This document shows positions 52,027 through 60,279 of a DNA stretch of 64,000 nucleotides, piece by piece. Under the pieces are notes generated by a model, which ran no database searches, had not been told where the DNA came from, and saw only the letters and a list, made by a program, of their open reading frames with translations. This stretch comes from JAVJSD01 sp040219575 (GTDB lineage: Bacteria > Planctomycetota > Planctomycetia > Pirellulales > Pirellulaceae). The translations under genes were made by a program, and so were the position numbers. Each line of letters begins with the position of its first letter. Position 1 is the stretch's first letter. Location of the stretch: the NCBI GenBank assembly GCA_040219575.1, contig JAVJSD010000013.1, positions 62,001 to 126,000 on the forward strand, written 5' to 3'.

Positions 52027-53448
52027 TCACCAACCGCCCACCTGGGCGGTGGCGGTGCGGCGGGTGTCGGCGTACCAGGCCTTCAGTCGAGTAAGCATCT
52101 CGGCGGCCTGGTCGGGGTGTTTCGCGACAAGATTCGTCGCTTCGCCGGCGTCGCGATCCAGGCGGTAGAGTTCCACCGCCTCGTTCTCGAAGCTGCCGGG
52201 TTTCGCCTTCGGATGCTGCACGACAAGCTTCCAGGGCCCTTCGCGCATCGCCTCCGACCGCGCGCCGCCGTTGCTCAGCGACGCCCAGAACAGCGGGCGA
52301 ACCGCAGGCGCCTCATCGCGCAGCAGCAGCGGCGAGAGATCGACGCCGTCGAGCGGCCGCTCTCGCGGAGGCGCGACGCCCGCCAGCGACAGCAGCGTGG
52401 GCATGATGTCGAGCGTGATCGCCGGCGCGTCGCTGGCCGCGCCCGGTTTGACGCGGCCGGGCCAGCAGGCGATGAAGGGGACCTTGTGACCGCCCTCGTA
52501 CACCGACCCCTTGCGGCCGCGAAACTTGGGACTGCCGCTGGGAAAGTCGGCCGAGGCGCCGTTGTCCGAAAAGAACAGCACCAGCGTGTCGCGCTCGAGC
52601 CCGAGGCGGCGGAGCGTCTCGCGAATCTGGCCCACTCCCTCGTCGATCGGCAGCGTCATGCCGCGCAGCTTTTCGACCCGCTCCGCCTCATCTTTCGGCC
52701 GCCAACGCTGCCAGCCTTCGGCTTCCGTCCGCCGCACGGGATCGCCGCGGACCTGCACGGGATTGTGGATCGCCAGGTGCGCCACATACAGGCAGAACGG
52801 CTTGTCGTGATGCCGCTCGATGAAGTCGACGGCGTGTCGGTTGATCAGATCGGTTGCGTAACCCTGCTCGTCCGTCTGCCGGCGGCCGTGCCACCAGTCG
52901 TGCTTGTTGTGGTCGCCGACGTGGCTGACGAAATCGATGTTCCCGCTGTGGTAGCCGACGAACTCGTCGAAGCCGTGGTTCTGCGGATGGTAAACCTCCG
53001 AGTTGTGCGGATAGCCCTGATGCCATTTGCCCACCAGGCCGGTCGTATAGCCGGCCTCCTTCAGCGCCTCGGCGAACGTCGTCTCCGGCTTTTGCAGTCC
53101 CTTGCGATGCTCCGGGTGATCGGCGACGGGATGAATCACCGCCTCGATGCCGGCCCGTTGCTGATAGCGGCCGGTGAGCAATCCGGCCCGCGTCGGCGAA
53201 CAGACGGTTCCCGAGGAGTGGAAGTCGGTGAGCTTCATCCCCTCGGCCGCCAACCGGTCGATCTCGGGCGTCTTAAAGTAGGGGTTGCCGAAACAACCGA
53301 CGCCGGCGTAGCCCATGTCGTCGACCATGATCACGACGAAATTCGGCTTGCGGACGTCCTGCGTCTGCTCGGCGTGGAGTGACGCGACGCGCAGCGCCAA
53401 CAGCGACGCCAACACGAGCAACGGGGGAGAGATTTTCATCTTCGTCAT
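52027..53448 (-). CDS. Secreted sulfatase (formylglycine-dependent, type I)
   Basis: 473 residues with a signal peptide at about 1-26. The metal site begins VVIMVDDMGYAG, and the formylglycine motif is CSPTRAGLLTGR with Cys83, to be oxidised by a formylglycine-generating enzyme not in the window. Later blocks include GKWHQG and the acidic SDNGA. It should remove sulfate esters from extracellular, probably marine or host-derived, polysaccharides. Its ATG overlaps the stop of the truncated DUF1080-like remnant (ATGA), so it was once the second gene of that unit. It probably now depends on a promoter arising upstream of the remnant or inside the repeat. Confidence 0.92.
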   Translation of the reverse strand: MTKMKISPPLLVLASLLALRVASLHAEQTQDVRKPNFVVIMVDDMGYAGVGCFGNPYFKTPEIDRLAAEGMKLTDFHSSGTVCSPTRAGLLTGRYQQRAGIEAVIHPVADHPEHRKGLQKPETTFAEALKEAGYTTGLVGKWHQGYPHNSEVYHPQNHGFDEFVGYHSGNIDFVSHVGDHNKHDWWHGRRQTDEQGYATDLINRHAVDFIERHHDKPFCLYVAHLAIHNPVQVRGDPVRRTEAEGWQRWRPKDEAERVEKLRGMTLPIDEGVGQIRETLRRLGLERDTLVLFFSDNGASADFPSGSPKFRGRKGSVYEGGHKVPFIACWPGRVKPGAASDAPAITLDIMPTLLSLAGVAPPRERPLDGVDLSPLLLRDEAPAVRPLFWASLSNGGARSEAMREGPWKLVVQHPKAKPGSFENEAVELYRLDRDAGEATNLVAKHPDQAAEMLTRLKAWYADTRRTATAQVGGW

Positions 53449-53660
53449 TTCAACTTCCAGACTTTCACGTCGTCGACCCAGGCCGACTTGTTCACCGCCA
53501 GCGTGATCATGCGCTTGGTCGGATGCGCGATGCCCTCCGACTTGAACTCTCCGACGGGGCGGCCATCGACCTTGGCCCGCATCACGTCGCCCGACACCAC
53601 CACGTGCAGCGTGTGCCTTGTGATTTGGTCAGCGCCGCGCAACGATTCTAACACGAATAC
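53445..53660 (-). pseudogene. C-terminal remnant of a DUF1080 / 3-keto-glucoside-hydrolase-like protein
   Basis: About 70 codons of protein-like sequence end at the stop that overlaps the sulfatase start. The recognisable part is HTLHVVVSGDVMRAKVDGRP, VGEFKSEGIAHPTKRM and SAWVDDVKVWKLK, the usual last beta strands of a LamG-like DUF1080 domain. Upstream the frame changes to arginine-rich nonsense where the long dispersed repeat (53728-53833) begins. The rest of the gene is absent, as the region beyond is occupied by the divergent second sulfatase gene. I infer deletion at the repeat. Confidence 0.7.
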
Positions 53661-53727
53661 ACCGCGACAATGCGAATCGCGGCGCGGTAAGCTACACCGG
53701 TCATGTCGACGATAAATCGAAGAAGAT

Positions 53728-53833
53728 CGTTTAACGGCAAGCCGCAGGCGACGGCGGATCGTTGCAGGCACGTCTCCAGCGAGTGCAGGGTCGTGCGCAC
53801 GCCGTCGCCTGCGCTGCGGCTTGCCGTTAAACG
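53728..53833. repeat. Long inverted repeat, GGCAAGCCGCAGGCGACGGC family
   Basis: Outer arms CGTTTAACGGCAAGCCGCAG and CTGCGGCTTGCCGTTAAACG with a loop of about 45 bases; a small bulge interrupts the pairing of the inner part of the stem. It separates the broken DUF1080-like remnant from the divergent sulfatase gene. Confidence 0.88.
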
Positions 53834-53878
53834 AATTGATCCGGCAATCGACATACATTCCGAAGTTGAGGAAAACAC

Positions 53879-55339
53879 ATGACCAGCAGCGCGCATTTGA
53901 GATGCATGGCGATCGCCGCCGCATGGGTCGTCCTGTGCGGAGTCGTTTCGTCGAGCGCGGCGCAAGCCGAGCGGCCGCCGAATCTGGTGTTCATTCTGGC
54001 CGACGATCTGGGCTGGCGCGACCTGGGCGGCTACGGCGGCGACCTGGCCGACACGCCGCGGCTCGACAAACTGGCGGCCGAGGGAATGCGGTTCACGAAT
54101 GCCTACGCGCCGGCGCCGATCTGTTCGGCGTCGCGGGCGTCGTTTCTGACCGGCCGTTCTCCCGCGCGCCTGCACTTCGAATTCGTCACCAAACCGCCCG
54201 GCGTGAAGCCGCCGGTCCGCGCGGTCGAGCCGCCGCCGTACACGCGCGACCTGCCGCTGGCGGAAGTCACCATCGCCGAGGCACTCGCCCCGCGCGGCTA
54301 CACGACCGGCTTCTTCGGCAAGTGGCACGTCAACGAGCATTACCAGCGGTACCTGGGTTGGAGTCCCACTCACGGGCCGCGCAAGCAGGGGTTCCACGCG
54401 CCGATCGAAACCTTCGGCAGTCATCCCTACGCGGGCGAGAGCTCCGTGAAGGCCGGCGCGGCGGCGCGAGACGGAGAGTTTCCCGCCGACGAGGTGACCG
54501 ACAGCGCAATCCGCTTTCTCGAGCAGCATCGCGAGAAGCCGTTCTGCCTGTGGCTGTGCCACTTCTATGTCCACACGCCGGTTCGCGCGCCGACCAAGTG
54601 GCTGCACGAGAAGTACCAGCCTCGCACAAGTGAAGGTCCCGGCGATCCCGAGCGTCGCGCCCACTACGCCGCTTTCCTGGAGACGCTGGATCACTACGTC
54701 GGTCAATTGCTCGACGCGCTCGATCGCCTCGAACTGGCGGACAACACGCTGGTGGTGTTCACCTCCGACAACGGCGGCCATCCGGAGTACGCCGCCAACG
54801 GCCCGTTGCGAGGGAGCAAATGGAATCTGTACGAGGGCGGCATCCGCGTGCCGCTGATCGCCCGCTGGCCGGGCAAGATCGACGCCGGTTCGACCTGCGA
54901 CGCGCCGGTGATCGGCGGCGACATCCTGCCGACATTCTGCGAAGCGGCGGGAGCGGCGCTGCCCGAGGCGCCGCTCGACGGCCGCAGCCTGATGCCGCTG
55001 TTGACCGGCGGTTGCGAATCCTGGGACTCGCGACCCATTGTCTGGCACTTCCCCTACTATCATCCGGAGAAGGGCTACCACGAGGCCTTGCCGGAGATCG
55101 GCGTGAACGATTTCGCCGTCAGCCAGACGCGTCCGCAATCGGCGCTGCGCGAGGGACGGTACAAGTTGCTGTACTTCCACGAAGACGGCCGCTCGGAACT
55201 GTACGACCTGGCCGCCGATCCCAGCGAGGCCCATGATCTTTCCCGGCAAGAGCGGCGGCGATCGAAGCAGATGACCGCCCGACTAATCGATTTGCTGCGC
55301 GAACAGGGGGCGCGGATGCCCACGACGCCGAAGCCCTAG
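53879..55339 (+). CDS. Secreted sulfatase, second copy
   Basis: 486 residues with a signal peptide to about residue 30 (AAAWVVLCGVVSSSAAQA). Motifs: VFILADDLGWRDL for the metal site, CSASRASFLTGR with Cys82 as the formylglycine precursor (Ala in place of the usual Pro after Cys-Ser), FFGKWHVNEHY, and SDNGGHPEY. The C-terminal part YKLLYFHEDGRSELYDLAADP is standard for arylsulfatase A-like enzymes. It probably cleaves a sulfate ester on an extracellular polymer. It is divergent from the remnant/sulfatase unit, with the long inverted repeat in the shared upstream region. Confidence 0.92.
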   Translation: MTSSAHLRCMAIAAAWVVLCGVVSSSAAQAERPPNLVFILADDLGWRDLGGYGGDLADTPRLDKLAAEGMRFTNAYAPAPICSASRASFLTGRSPARLHFEFVTKPPGVKPPVRAVEPPPYTRDLPLAEVTIAEALAPRGYTTGFFGKWHVNEHYQRYLGWSPTHGPRKQGFHAPIETFGSHPYAGESSVKAGAAARDGEFPADEVTDSAIRFLEQHREKPFCLWLCHFYVHTPVRAPTKWLHEKYQPRTSEGPGDPERRAHYAAFLETLDHYVGQLLDALDRLELADNTLVVFTSDNGGHPEYAANGPLRGSKWNLYEGGIRVPLIARWPGKIDAGSTCDAPVIGGDILPTFCEAAGAALPEAPLDGRSLMPLLTGGCESWDSRPIVWHFPYYHPEKGYHEALPEIGVNDFAVSQTRPQSALREGRYKLLYFHEDGRSELYDLAADPSEAHDLSRQERRRSKQMTARLIDLLREQGARMPTTPKP

Positions 55340-55354
55340 TCGAAGACACGTGCA

Positions 55355-55433
55355 TACAAGCACGCGGCGCAAGCAAGTGGGTTTTTCCGCGAGCGGGGAA
55401 CGGCGGCTCACTCGCTTACGCGTCGTGCTTGTA
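55355..55433. repeat. CAAGCACGCGGCGCAAGC repeat, copy 1
   Basis: TACAAGCACGCGGCGCAAGC pairs with the complementary end CGCTTACGCGTCGTGCTTGTA to form a long imperfect hairpin. It also matches copy 2 at 56081 in the same orientation. Followed by a partial GGAAGTC-family unit at 55466-55483. Confidence 0.85.
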
Positions 55434-55479
55434 TCGGCAACAGAAAAGGAGGCGCTACCCGGAAACCTGGCGACTTCCG

Positions 55480-55911
55480 CTACACGGATTCCGGCGGCGC
55501 CGCGTCGTCCGGCCAGGGGCCTTCCGTGTACACCACGCGGTTGTCGATCTCGATGCGGAAAGAGCGCAACAGCATCCACGGGTAGGTGCGGATGCGGACG
55601 GTCGTCGGTAGCATCTCGCCCTCGGCGTTCAGCCAGAAGTCGAAGCGGGGGATCAGCCGCCACCACGACGCTTCCCAGATCGCCCGGACGTCGTTCACGA
55701 AAATCGCCTCGCCCAGGCTCCAGCCGCGATACTCGAAAACGGCGTCGATGGGGGCCTCGATGCGGATGCGGCGATAGAGCCCCGCCTTGCCGATGCGGTG
55801 CGCCTCGGCGCCGTCGCGCGTCCGCAACACGAAGGGAACCTCCGCCGCGCTCCGCTGCACGCGCGGACTGAGGTAGGGATTCGACGGTCGCGTTTCCGGA
55901 CGAACAACCAC
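55480..55911 (-). CDS. Hypothetical protein
   Basis: 143 residues from a GTG at 55911. Composition is protein-like: mixed alpha/beta with many aromatic residues (YRRIRIEAPIDAVFEYRGWSL, IWEASWWRLIPRFDFWLNAEG, TYPWMLLRSFRIEIDNRVVY). No signal peptide or known motif is present, and I do not recognise a family. The start is not fixed, as no strong ribosome binding site is visible. The gene is enclosed by two direct copies of the CAAGCACGCGGCGCAAGC repeat (55355-55433 and 56081-56159). Confidence 0.5.
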   Translation of the reverse strand: MVVRPETRPSNPYLSPRVQRSAAEVPFVLRTRDGAEAHRIGKAGLYRRIRIEAPIDAVFEYRGWSLGEAIFVNDVRAIWEASWWRLIPRFDFWLNAEGEMLPTTVRIRTYPWMLLRSFRIEIDNRVVYTEGPWPDDAAPPESV

Positions 55912-55962
55912 CTGCCGCGGACTCCCATCAAGCGACGGCCTACTACACGCTGATGAATTCTT

Positions 55963-56029
55963 CGTAGCGGAACTCGCCAGAGTTCCGAGAGTCGGCCGAG
56001 TGTTCGGAAGTCTGGCGACTTCCGCTACG
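55963..56029. repeat. GGAAGTC-family inverted repeat
   Basis: Left arm CGTAGCGGAACTCGCCAGAG (with AC for AG) and right arm CTGGCGACTTCCGCTACG around a 15-base loop. It lies upstream of the hypothetical gene. Confidence 0.8.
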
Positions 56030-56080
56030 CATTTTCAAACGGACGCTACCAGGATTGTCGCGCGCGATAACCAACACGGC

Positions 56081-56159
56081 AAGCGACACGCGGCGCAAGC
56101 AAGTGGGGTTTTCCGCGAGCAGGGAGCGGCGGCTCACTCGCTTGCGCGTCGTGCTTGTA
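56081..56159. repeat. CAAGCACGCGGCGCAAGC repeat, copy 2
   Basis: CACGCGGCGCAAGCAAGTGG to GCGTCGTGCTTGTA, about 90 percent like copy 1 by eye. It lies just before the stop of the DUF11 lipoprotein gene. Confidence 0.85.
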
Positions 56160-56180
56160 GAAGCGAGGCGCGAGGGCGAG

Positions 56181-58745
56181 TTACGGCGCGTTGACGGTCG
56201 TGTCCGCCTCGCTGGAAAGCCCGTCGCCCGAGCGGAGGCTGGTGACGCTGCTGCGTACGACGAATCGGCCGGCGCGCTGCGGTTCCGCCTCCACGCGCAG
56301 CGTCACCGATTCGCCGGCCCGCAGTTCCGCGATCGGCGCGAGGTCGACCTCGCGGCTCGACGAACGCACCGGCTGGATGGGGCCCCGCAACGATTTGAAG
56401 TCGAGCCCTGCGGGGAAGCTGATTGTGACGGCGACGTTCTTGTCCGACACGTTGCGGTCGTTCTTGACCACGATCAGGTAGGTCACTCGCTGTCCCACCC
56501 GAACGGGATCCGCCTGGTCGGCGATCGAGATCGACAGATTGCCGGTGACGGGCACGTTTTCCTGGCCGGCGCCGCCATCAGGAGGAGGATTTTCCGCGCC
56601 GGGCGGCGCGGTCGCCGGCGTGACGTTCGTCGTCTGTTGGGCGGCGTTCGAGACATCCTGTTGCGTCGTCACCTCGGCGCGTCCCACCGCCGCGCCTGCC
56701 CGCGTCGTCGTGCAACCAACCTGGAACGTCGTCCGCTGGCCGACCTCCAACCGTTCAACCTGCCAGATCAAGGCGCCGGGTTGATGCGCCGCCACGGTGG
56801 GCAGCGTGCCCGACGGCGTGAAGGAGTCGGGATAACGATAGACCACCTGCACGCCGGTCAGCGGAACATTGCCGTTGTTGGCCACCACGATCTCGAAGGC
56901 GGCGTCCCTGCCGACCTGCACCTGACCGCTGCCGGTCAACGAGATGCTGACCGATGGTCGATCGGGAACGACCGGCGCGGCCGGTTGCGTGGCGTCGAGC
57001 AAGGCGGTGGCGACCACCTTCTCGCTATTGTCGGCCGACGCCTCCAGAATATGCCGCAACTGTCCCGCCGAGCGGACGTGAAACCGCACCGCTTTGCGCC
57101 GCACACCGCCCGCTTCCAGATCGCCCAGCGGCAGGTACATCGGGCTGGGCTCGCCGTCGGTCTGCTCCAGGCCGGCGTCGAAGCTGTCGATCAACGTGAC
57201 GTTTCGCAGCGTCTCCGGCGCCAGGTTGGTGATCTCGATGCGGAACTCGACCTGATCGCCGACCTCCGCGGTCTCCGGCCCCGTCATGTTCACCGACAGC
57301 GAGGGCGCCGAAACGCGGGTGGTCACGCAGTCGTCGGCGGTCAGGCCGTCGGCGGTGCGGGCGCTCGCGCAGTGCCGCACGTCGCCGCGGCCCGAGACGC
57401 GGCAGTTGAGCGTGATCGTCTGCGACATTTGCCCCGGCAGGTCGCCCAGCCGCCACTCCAGCCGATCGCCCATCGGCGCGGCCGGCGGATCGCTGCCGAT
57501 CAGCGTCAGCCCGGCCGGCAGCACATCGCTGACGACGACGTCGCGCGCCGGCAGGTCGCCGGGGTTGGTGACGGTGATCTGGTAGGCGGCGGTCGAGTCG
57601 AGCGCGGCGGAAGCCGGCCCGCTCATCGACAGCGCGAGTTGCGGGGCGCTCCAGGTGAGCGACGTCCAGCCGCTGCCGATTTCGAGGCTCGGCTCGTCGC
57701 CGCACTGCGGACGAACGATGCGAATGCGAACCTGCGTTGTGCCTCCCTGTCCGGGCGCCTGCGCGATCTCGACCGCCGCGTTGCCCTGCGGGTCGCTGAT
57801 GACGTCGACGGCGCTTTCGCCCGAGGGAGCGAACGACGCGGGCGGTCCGCCGGTCACCTCGTACCGCACGATGTAGCCTTCCAGCGGCGTCACGCCGTCG
57901 CTGCGCGTCAGCTTGGTGTTAAGCAGGTGCGTTTGCCCGGCGGGCACGACGGCCGGCGCCGGCAACGTCCACTCGGCGTCGATCCAGTAGATCGTGGCGG
58001 TCTGCTTGCGAAGGGTCCAGTCTTCGACATTGGGACTGAAGGCGGTCACCCGCGTCGTCCCTTCGACGGGCGACGTGACGCTGACCCAGGTCTGTCCGCT
58101 GACAACCCGCACGTCGTCGGTGACGTCGCTGTTGCCCTGCGTGATGGTCTCCGGCAGAACCGACGTCCGGCCGATGGCCAGATCGGCGCCGACCTTGCCC
58201 GGCTTGGTGTCCCACAACCAGCGCCAACCGCTGCGCTCCGAGGCGACTTCGACGAACTGCCCGACGCCGGGCCGATTGATCGTCCATTCGATCGGCTCGC
58301 GTTTCAGGTAGTAGCCCTTGTGGCCGCACAGTCCGGAGACCAACACCACCTCGCTGCCAACGGGCGAGAGGATGCGTTTGGGAGTCAGCGTCAGTCGATC
58401 CTGCCGCGGCGCCTGCAGCACCTGCGGGGCGACGACGACGGGGACCGATTGGGGCGATCCGCAGTCGGGCTCGATGTAGGTGGGGTAGGTGGGGGGCGGC
58501 GGCGAATCGGGACACGGCGGCGGAAACGGCGGCGGCGACCAGGCCGGCGTCGGCAGGATGCCGAACTGCTGGGTGGCCGGCGAGGCGCTGGCCAGCGTGG
58601 TGTAGTTCGGCGGCGGCAGGAACAATCGGCGGCCGCTGGGGTCGATCGCCGGTATCCGCAGGCTCTGGCAACCGGTCGAGACGGTCGACGTGCAGACGGC
58701 GAGCGCCATCAGCAGTACCGCTACTCGTTTCGATTGCCCATGCAT
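56181..58745 (-). CDS. Large DUF11-repeat lipoprotein
   Basis: 854 residues from the ATG at 58745. The N-terminus has a lipoprotein signal (LMALAVCTSTVSTGCQSL, a lipobox before the Cys at about 26), then a proline-rich spacer. A beta-rich region follows (about 120-360), then four DUF11-type domains starting near 367, 483, 598 and 737. Each opens with a variant of LSxSxxGPxxAxVGDxVxFxI. DUF11 domains are immunoglobulin-like and common in large planctomycete surface proteins. The protein is probably anchored to the outer or cytoplasmic membrane and projects outward. No enzyme motif is seen. Promoter signals are not resolved. Confidence 0.88.
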   Translation of the reverse strand: MHGQSKRVAVLLMALAVCTSTVSTGCQSLRIPAIDPSGRRLFLPPPNYTTLASASPATQQFGILPTPAWSPPPFPPPCPDSPPPPTYPTYIEPDCGSPQSVPVVVAPQVLQAPRQDRLTLTPKRILSPVGSEVVLVSGLCGHKGYYLKREPIEWTINRPGVGQFVEVASERSGWRWLWDTKPGKVGADLAIGRTSVLPETITQGNSDVTDDVRVVSGQTWVSVTSPVEGTTRVTAFSPNVEDWTLRKQTATIYWIDAEWTLPAPAVVPAGQTHLLNTKLTRSDGVTPLEGYIVRYEVTGGPPASFAPSGESAVDVISDPQGNAAVEIAQAPGQGGTTQVRIRIVRPQCGDEPSLEIGSGWTSLTWSAPQLALSMSGPASAALDSTAAYQITVTNPGDLPARDVVVSDVLPAGLTLIGSDPPAAPMGDRLEWRLGDLPGQMSQTITLNCRVSGRGDVRHCASARTADGLTADDCVTTRVSAPSLSVNMTGPETAEVGDQVEFRIEITNLAPETLRNVTLIDSFDAGLEQTDGEPSPMYLPLGDLEAGGVRRKAVRFHVRSAGQLRHILEASADNSEKVVATALLDATQPAAPVVPDRPSVSISLTGSGQVQVGRDAAFEIVVANNGNVPLTGVQVVYRYPDSFTPSGTLPTVAAHQPGALIWQVERLEVGQRTTFQVGCTTTRAGAAVGRAEVTTQQDVSNAAQQTTNVTPATAPPGAENPPPDGGAGQENVPVTGNLSISIADQADPVRVGQRVTYLIVVKNDRNVSDKNVAVTISFPAGLDFKSLRGPIQPVRSSSREVDLAPIAELRAGESVTLRVEAEPQRAGRFVVRSSVTSLRSGDGLSSEADTTVNAP

Positions 58746-59268
58746 TTCCGGATTCCCTTGATCGAGTCGACGGCGCAAACTGCTCCGTCATGGAAAACGT
58801 AGCATGCGTTTTGGCAACATGTGGCGTTTTTGCATCCAAGAACGTTGCGGAAAAACAACGCGAGCGGCCGGCCTGTAGTGGTTGTCGCGATGGGAGGGCC
58901 TCCTCGCCGCGCCGACGCCGCAAAGTCCGCGCGACGGACTCGGTCACGGGGAGTTTTCCATGTACGTCGGACATCCATGTGACCTCCATGTCCGTCGCGT
59001 CAACCGCCAAGCGAAACAACCGTCGCTCGCCCCCTGAACCGTGAATTCGACGGACGAGGACGTCCGTTGTACAACAGGAATACTCCACTACCCGCCCCAC
59101 GGGCCCTTTGCCGCGTCGGCTCGGCCGGACCATAATGAGGGCCGTGTCGCGGCGCCGTCCCGCCCCCAATCCCTCCCCCTCTGTTGCCCGATCTCCGTCA
59201 CCAACGTCACAAGCCGCTCGAAGCGGGCGGCGCCGGGGCGCAGTGGTGTAGACGACCACGGCGAATTC
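58746..59268. other. Intergenic stretch between the divergent DUF11 and trpD genes
   Basis: About 520 bases without a gene. It contains a GGACGTCC-family palindrome at 59046-59074. It must carry the promoters of both flanking genes, but none could be assigned. Confidence 0.5.
59046..59074. repeat. Dispersed palindrome, GGACGTCC family
   Basis: TCGACGGACGAGGACGTCCG followed by TTGTACAACA, the reverse orientation of the copies at 24776 and 29292. Confidence 0.6.
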
Positions 59269-60279
59269 ATGATGCAAGCGATTCTCCAGCAAGTCGGCGC
59301 GGGGGAGAACCTCTCGATGGAGCAGGTGACGGAGGTCTTCGACGTCATCATGCGCGGCGAGGCGGAGCGGGATCAGATCGCGCAGCTGCTGATGGCGCTG
59401 CGGGCCAAGGGGGAAACGGTCGATGAGGTGGCCGGGGCGGCTCTGGCGCTGCGGCGGCACATGGCGACGATCCGCACCACCCGCGAGAACCTGATCGACA
59501 CCTGCGGCACCGGCGGGGGAGGGGGCGGAACCTTCAACATCAGCACCGCCGCCGCGCTCGTGGCCGCCGGCGCGGGCGCGGCCGTCGCCAAGCACGGCAA
59601 TCGCCGCATGACCAGCAAAAGCGGCTCGGCCGACGCGCTCAGCGCGCTGGGCGTGAACATCGAAGCGCCGCTGGAGACCGTCGAGCGCTGCCTCGACGAG
59701 GTCGGCCTCTGCTTCTGCTTCGCCCCACTGCATCACCAGTCGATGCGGCACGTCGCCGAGGTCCGCCGGGAGTTGGGCGTGCCGACGATCTTCAACCTGC
59801 TGGGCCCGCTCTGCAATCCGGCCCGGGCGCCGTTTCAATTGCTGGGCGTCGGGCGGCCGGAGACCCGGCAGTTGCTGGCCGCGGCGCTGGCGAAACTCGG
59901 CACGAGGCGTTCGGCCGTAGTCTGCGGCGCCGACGGTCTGGGGGAAGTAACGCTGGCCGGCGAGACGCACGTCACGCAGGTCACCGACGAGGGATTGCAG
60001 GAACTCGTCTGGACGCCGCGGGATTTCGCCCTGGAGTCCTCCTCTCGAGACGCCCTGCTGGCGGAAGATCCGCAGGCCAGCGCGGCCATCATCCGCGGCG
60101 TGCTGGCGGGAGAGAAAGGACCGCCGCGCGACATCGTGATCGCCAACAGCGCCGCGGCGCTGTGGATCGCCGGCCACGGCGAGTCGCTGGCGGCGTGCGC
60201 GCGGCAATCCGCCGAGTCGATCGACAGCGGCGCGGCGGCCGAGGTGCTGCGGCGCCTGGCGGAAGTGAGCCACGCATGA
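59269..60279 (+). CDS. trpD: Anthranilate phosphoribosyltransferase
   Basis: 336 residues from the ATG at 59269. The chain shows the phosphoribosyltransferase fold of TrpD: the PRPP loop DTCGTGGGGGGTFNIST, the NRRMTSKSGSADALSALG substrate segment, PTIFNLLGPLCNPARAPFQ, and a C-terminal VIANSAAALWI. It transfers a phosphoribosyl group to anthranilate in tryptophan synthesis. No other trp gene lies in the window, so trpD is separated from the usual operon. The stop overlaps the MFS transporter start (ATGA), an unexpected partner. The length is normal for the family. Confidence 0.92.
   Translation: MMQAILQQVGAGENLSMEQVTEVFDVIMRGEAERDQIAQLLMALRAKGETVDEVAGAALALRRHMATIRTTRENLIDTCGTGGGGGGTFNISTAAALVAAGAGAAVAKHGNRRMTSKSGSADALSALGVNIEAPLETVERCLDEVGLCFCFAPLHHQSMRHVAEVRRELGVPTIFNLLGPLCNPARAPFQLLGVGRPETRQLLAAALAKLGTRRSAVVCGADGLGEVTLAGETHVTQVTDEGLQELVWTPRDFALESSSRDALLAEDPQASAAIIRGVLAGEKGPPRDIVIANSAAALWIAGHGESLAACARQSAESIDSGAAAEVLRRLAEVSHA

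Noticed and set aside
56055..58802. A 915-codon plus-strand frame over the DUF11 gene
   Set aside because: Antisense shadow; the minus strand has a lipoprotein signal and four DUF11 domains.
57919..60273. A 784-codon minus-strand frame spanning two genes and a spacer
   Set aside because: Covers trpD antisense and a shifted frame of the DUF11 gene; no motif and mixed arginine-rich composition.
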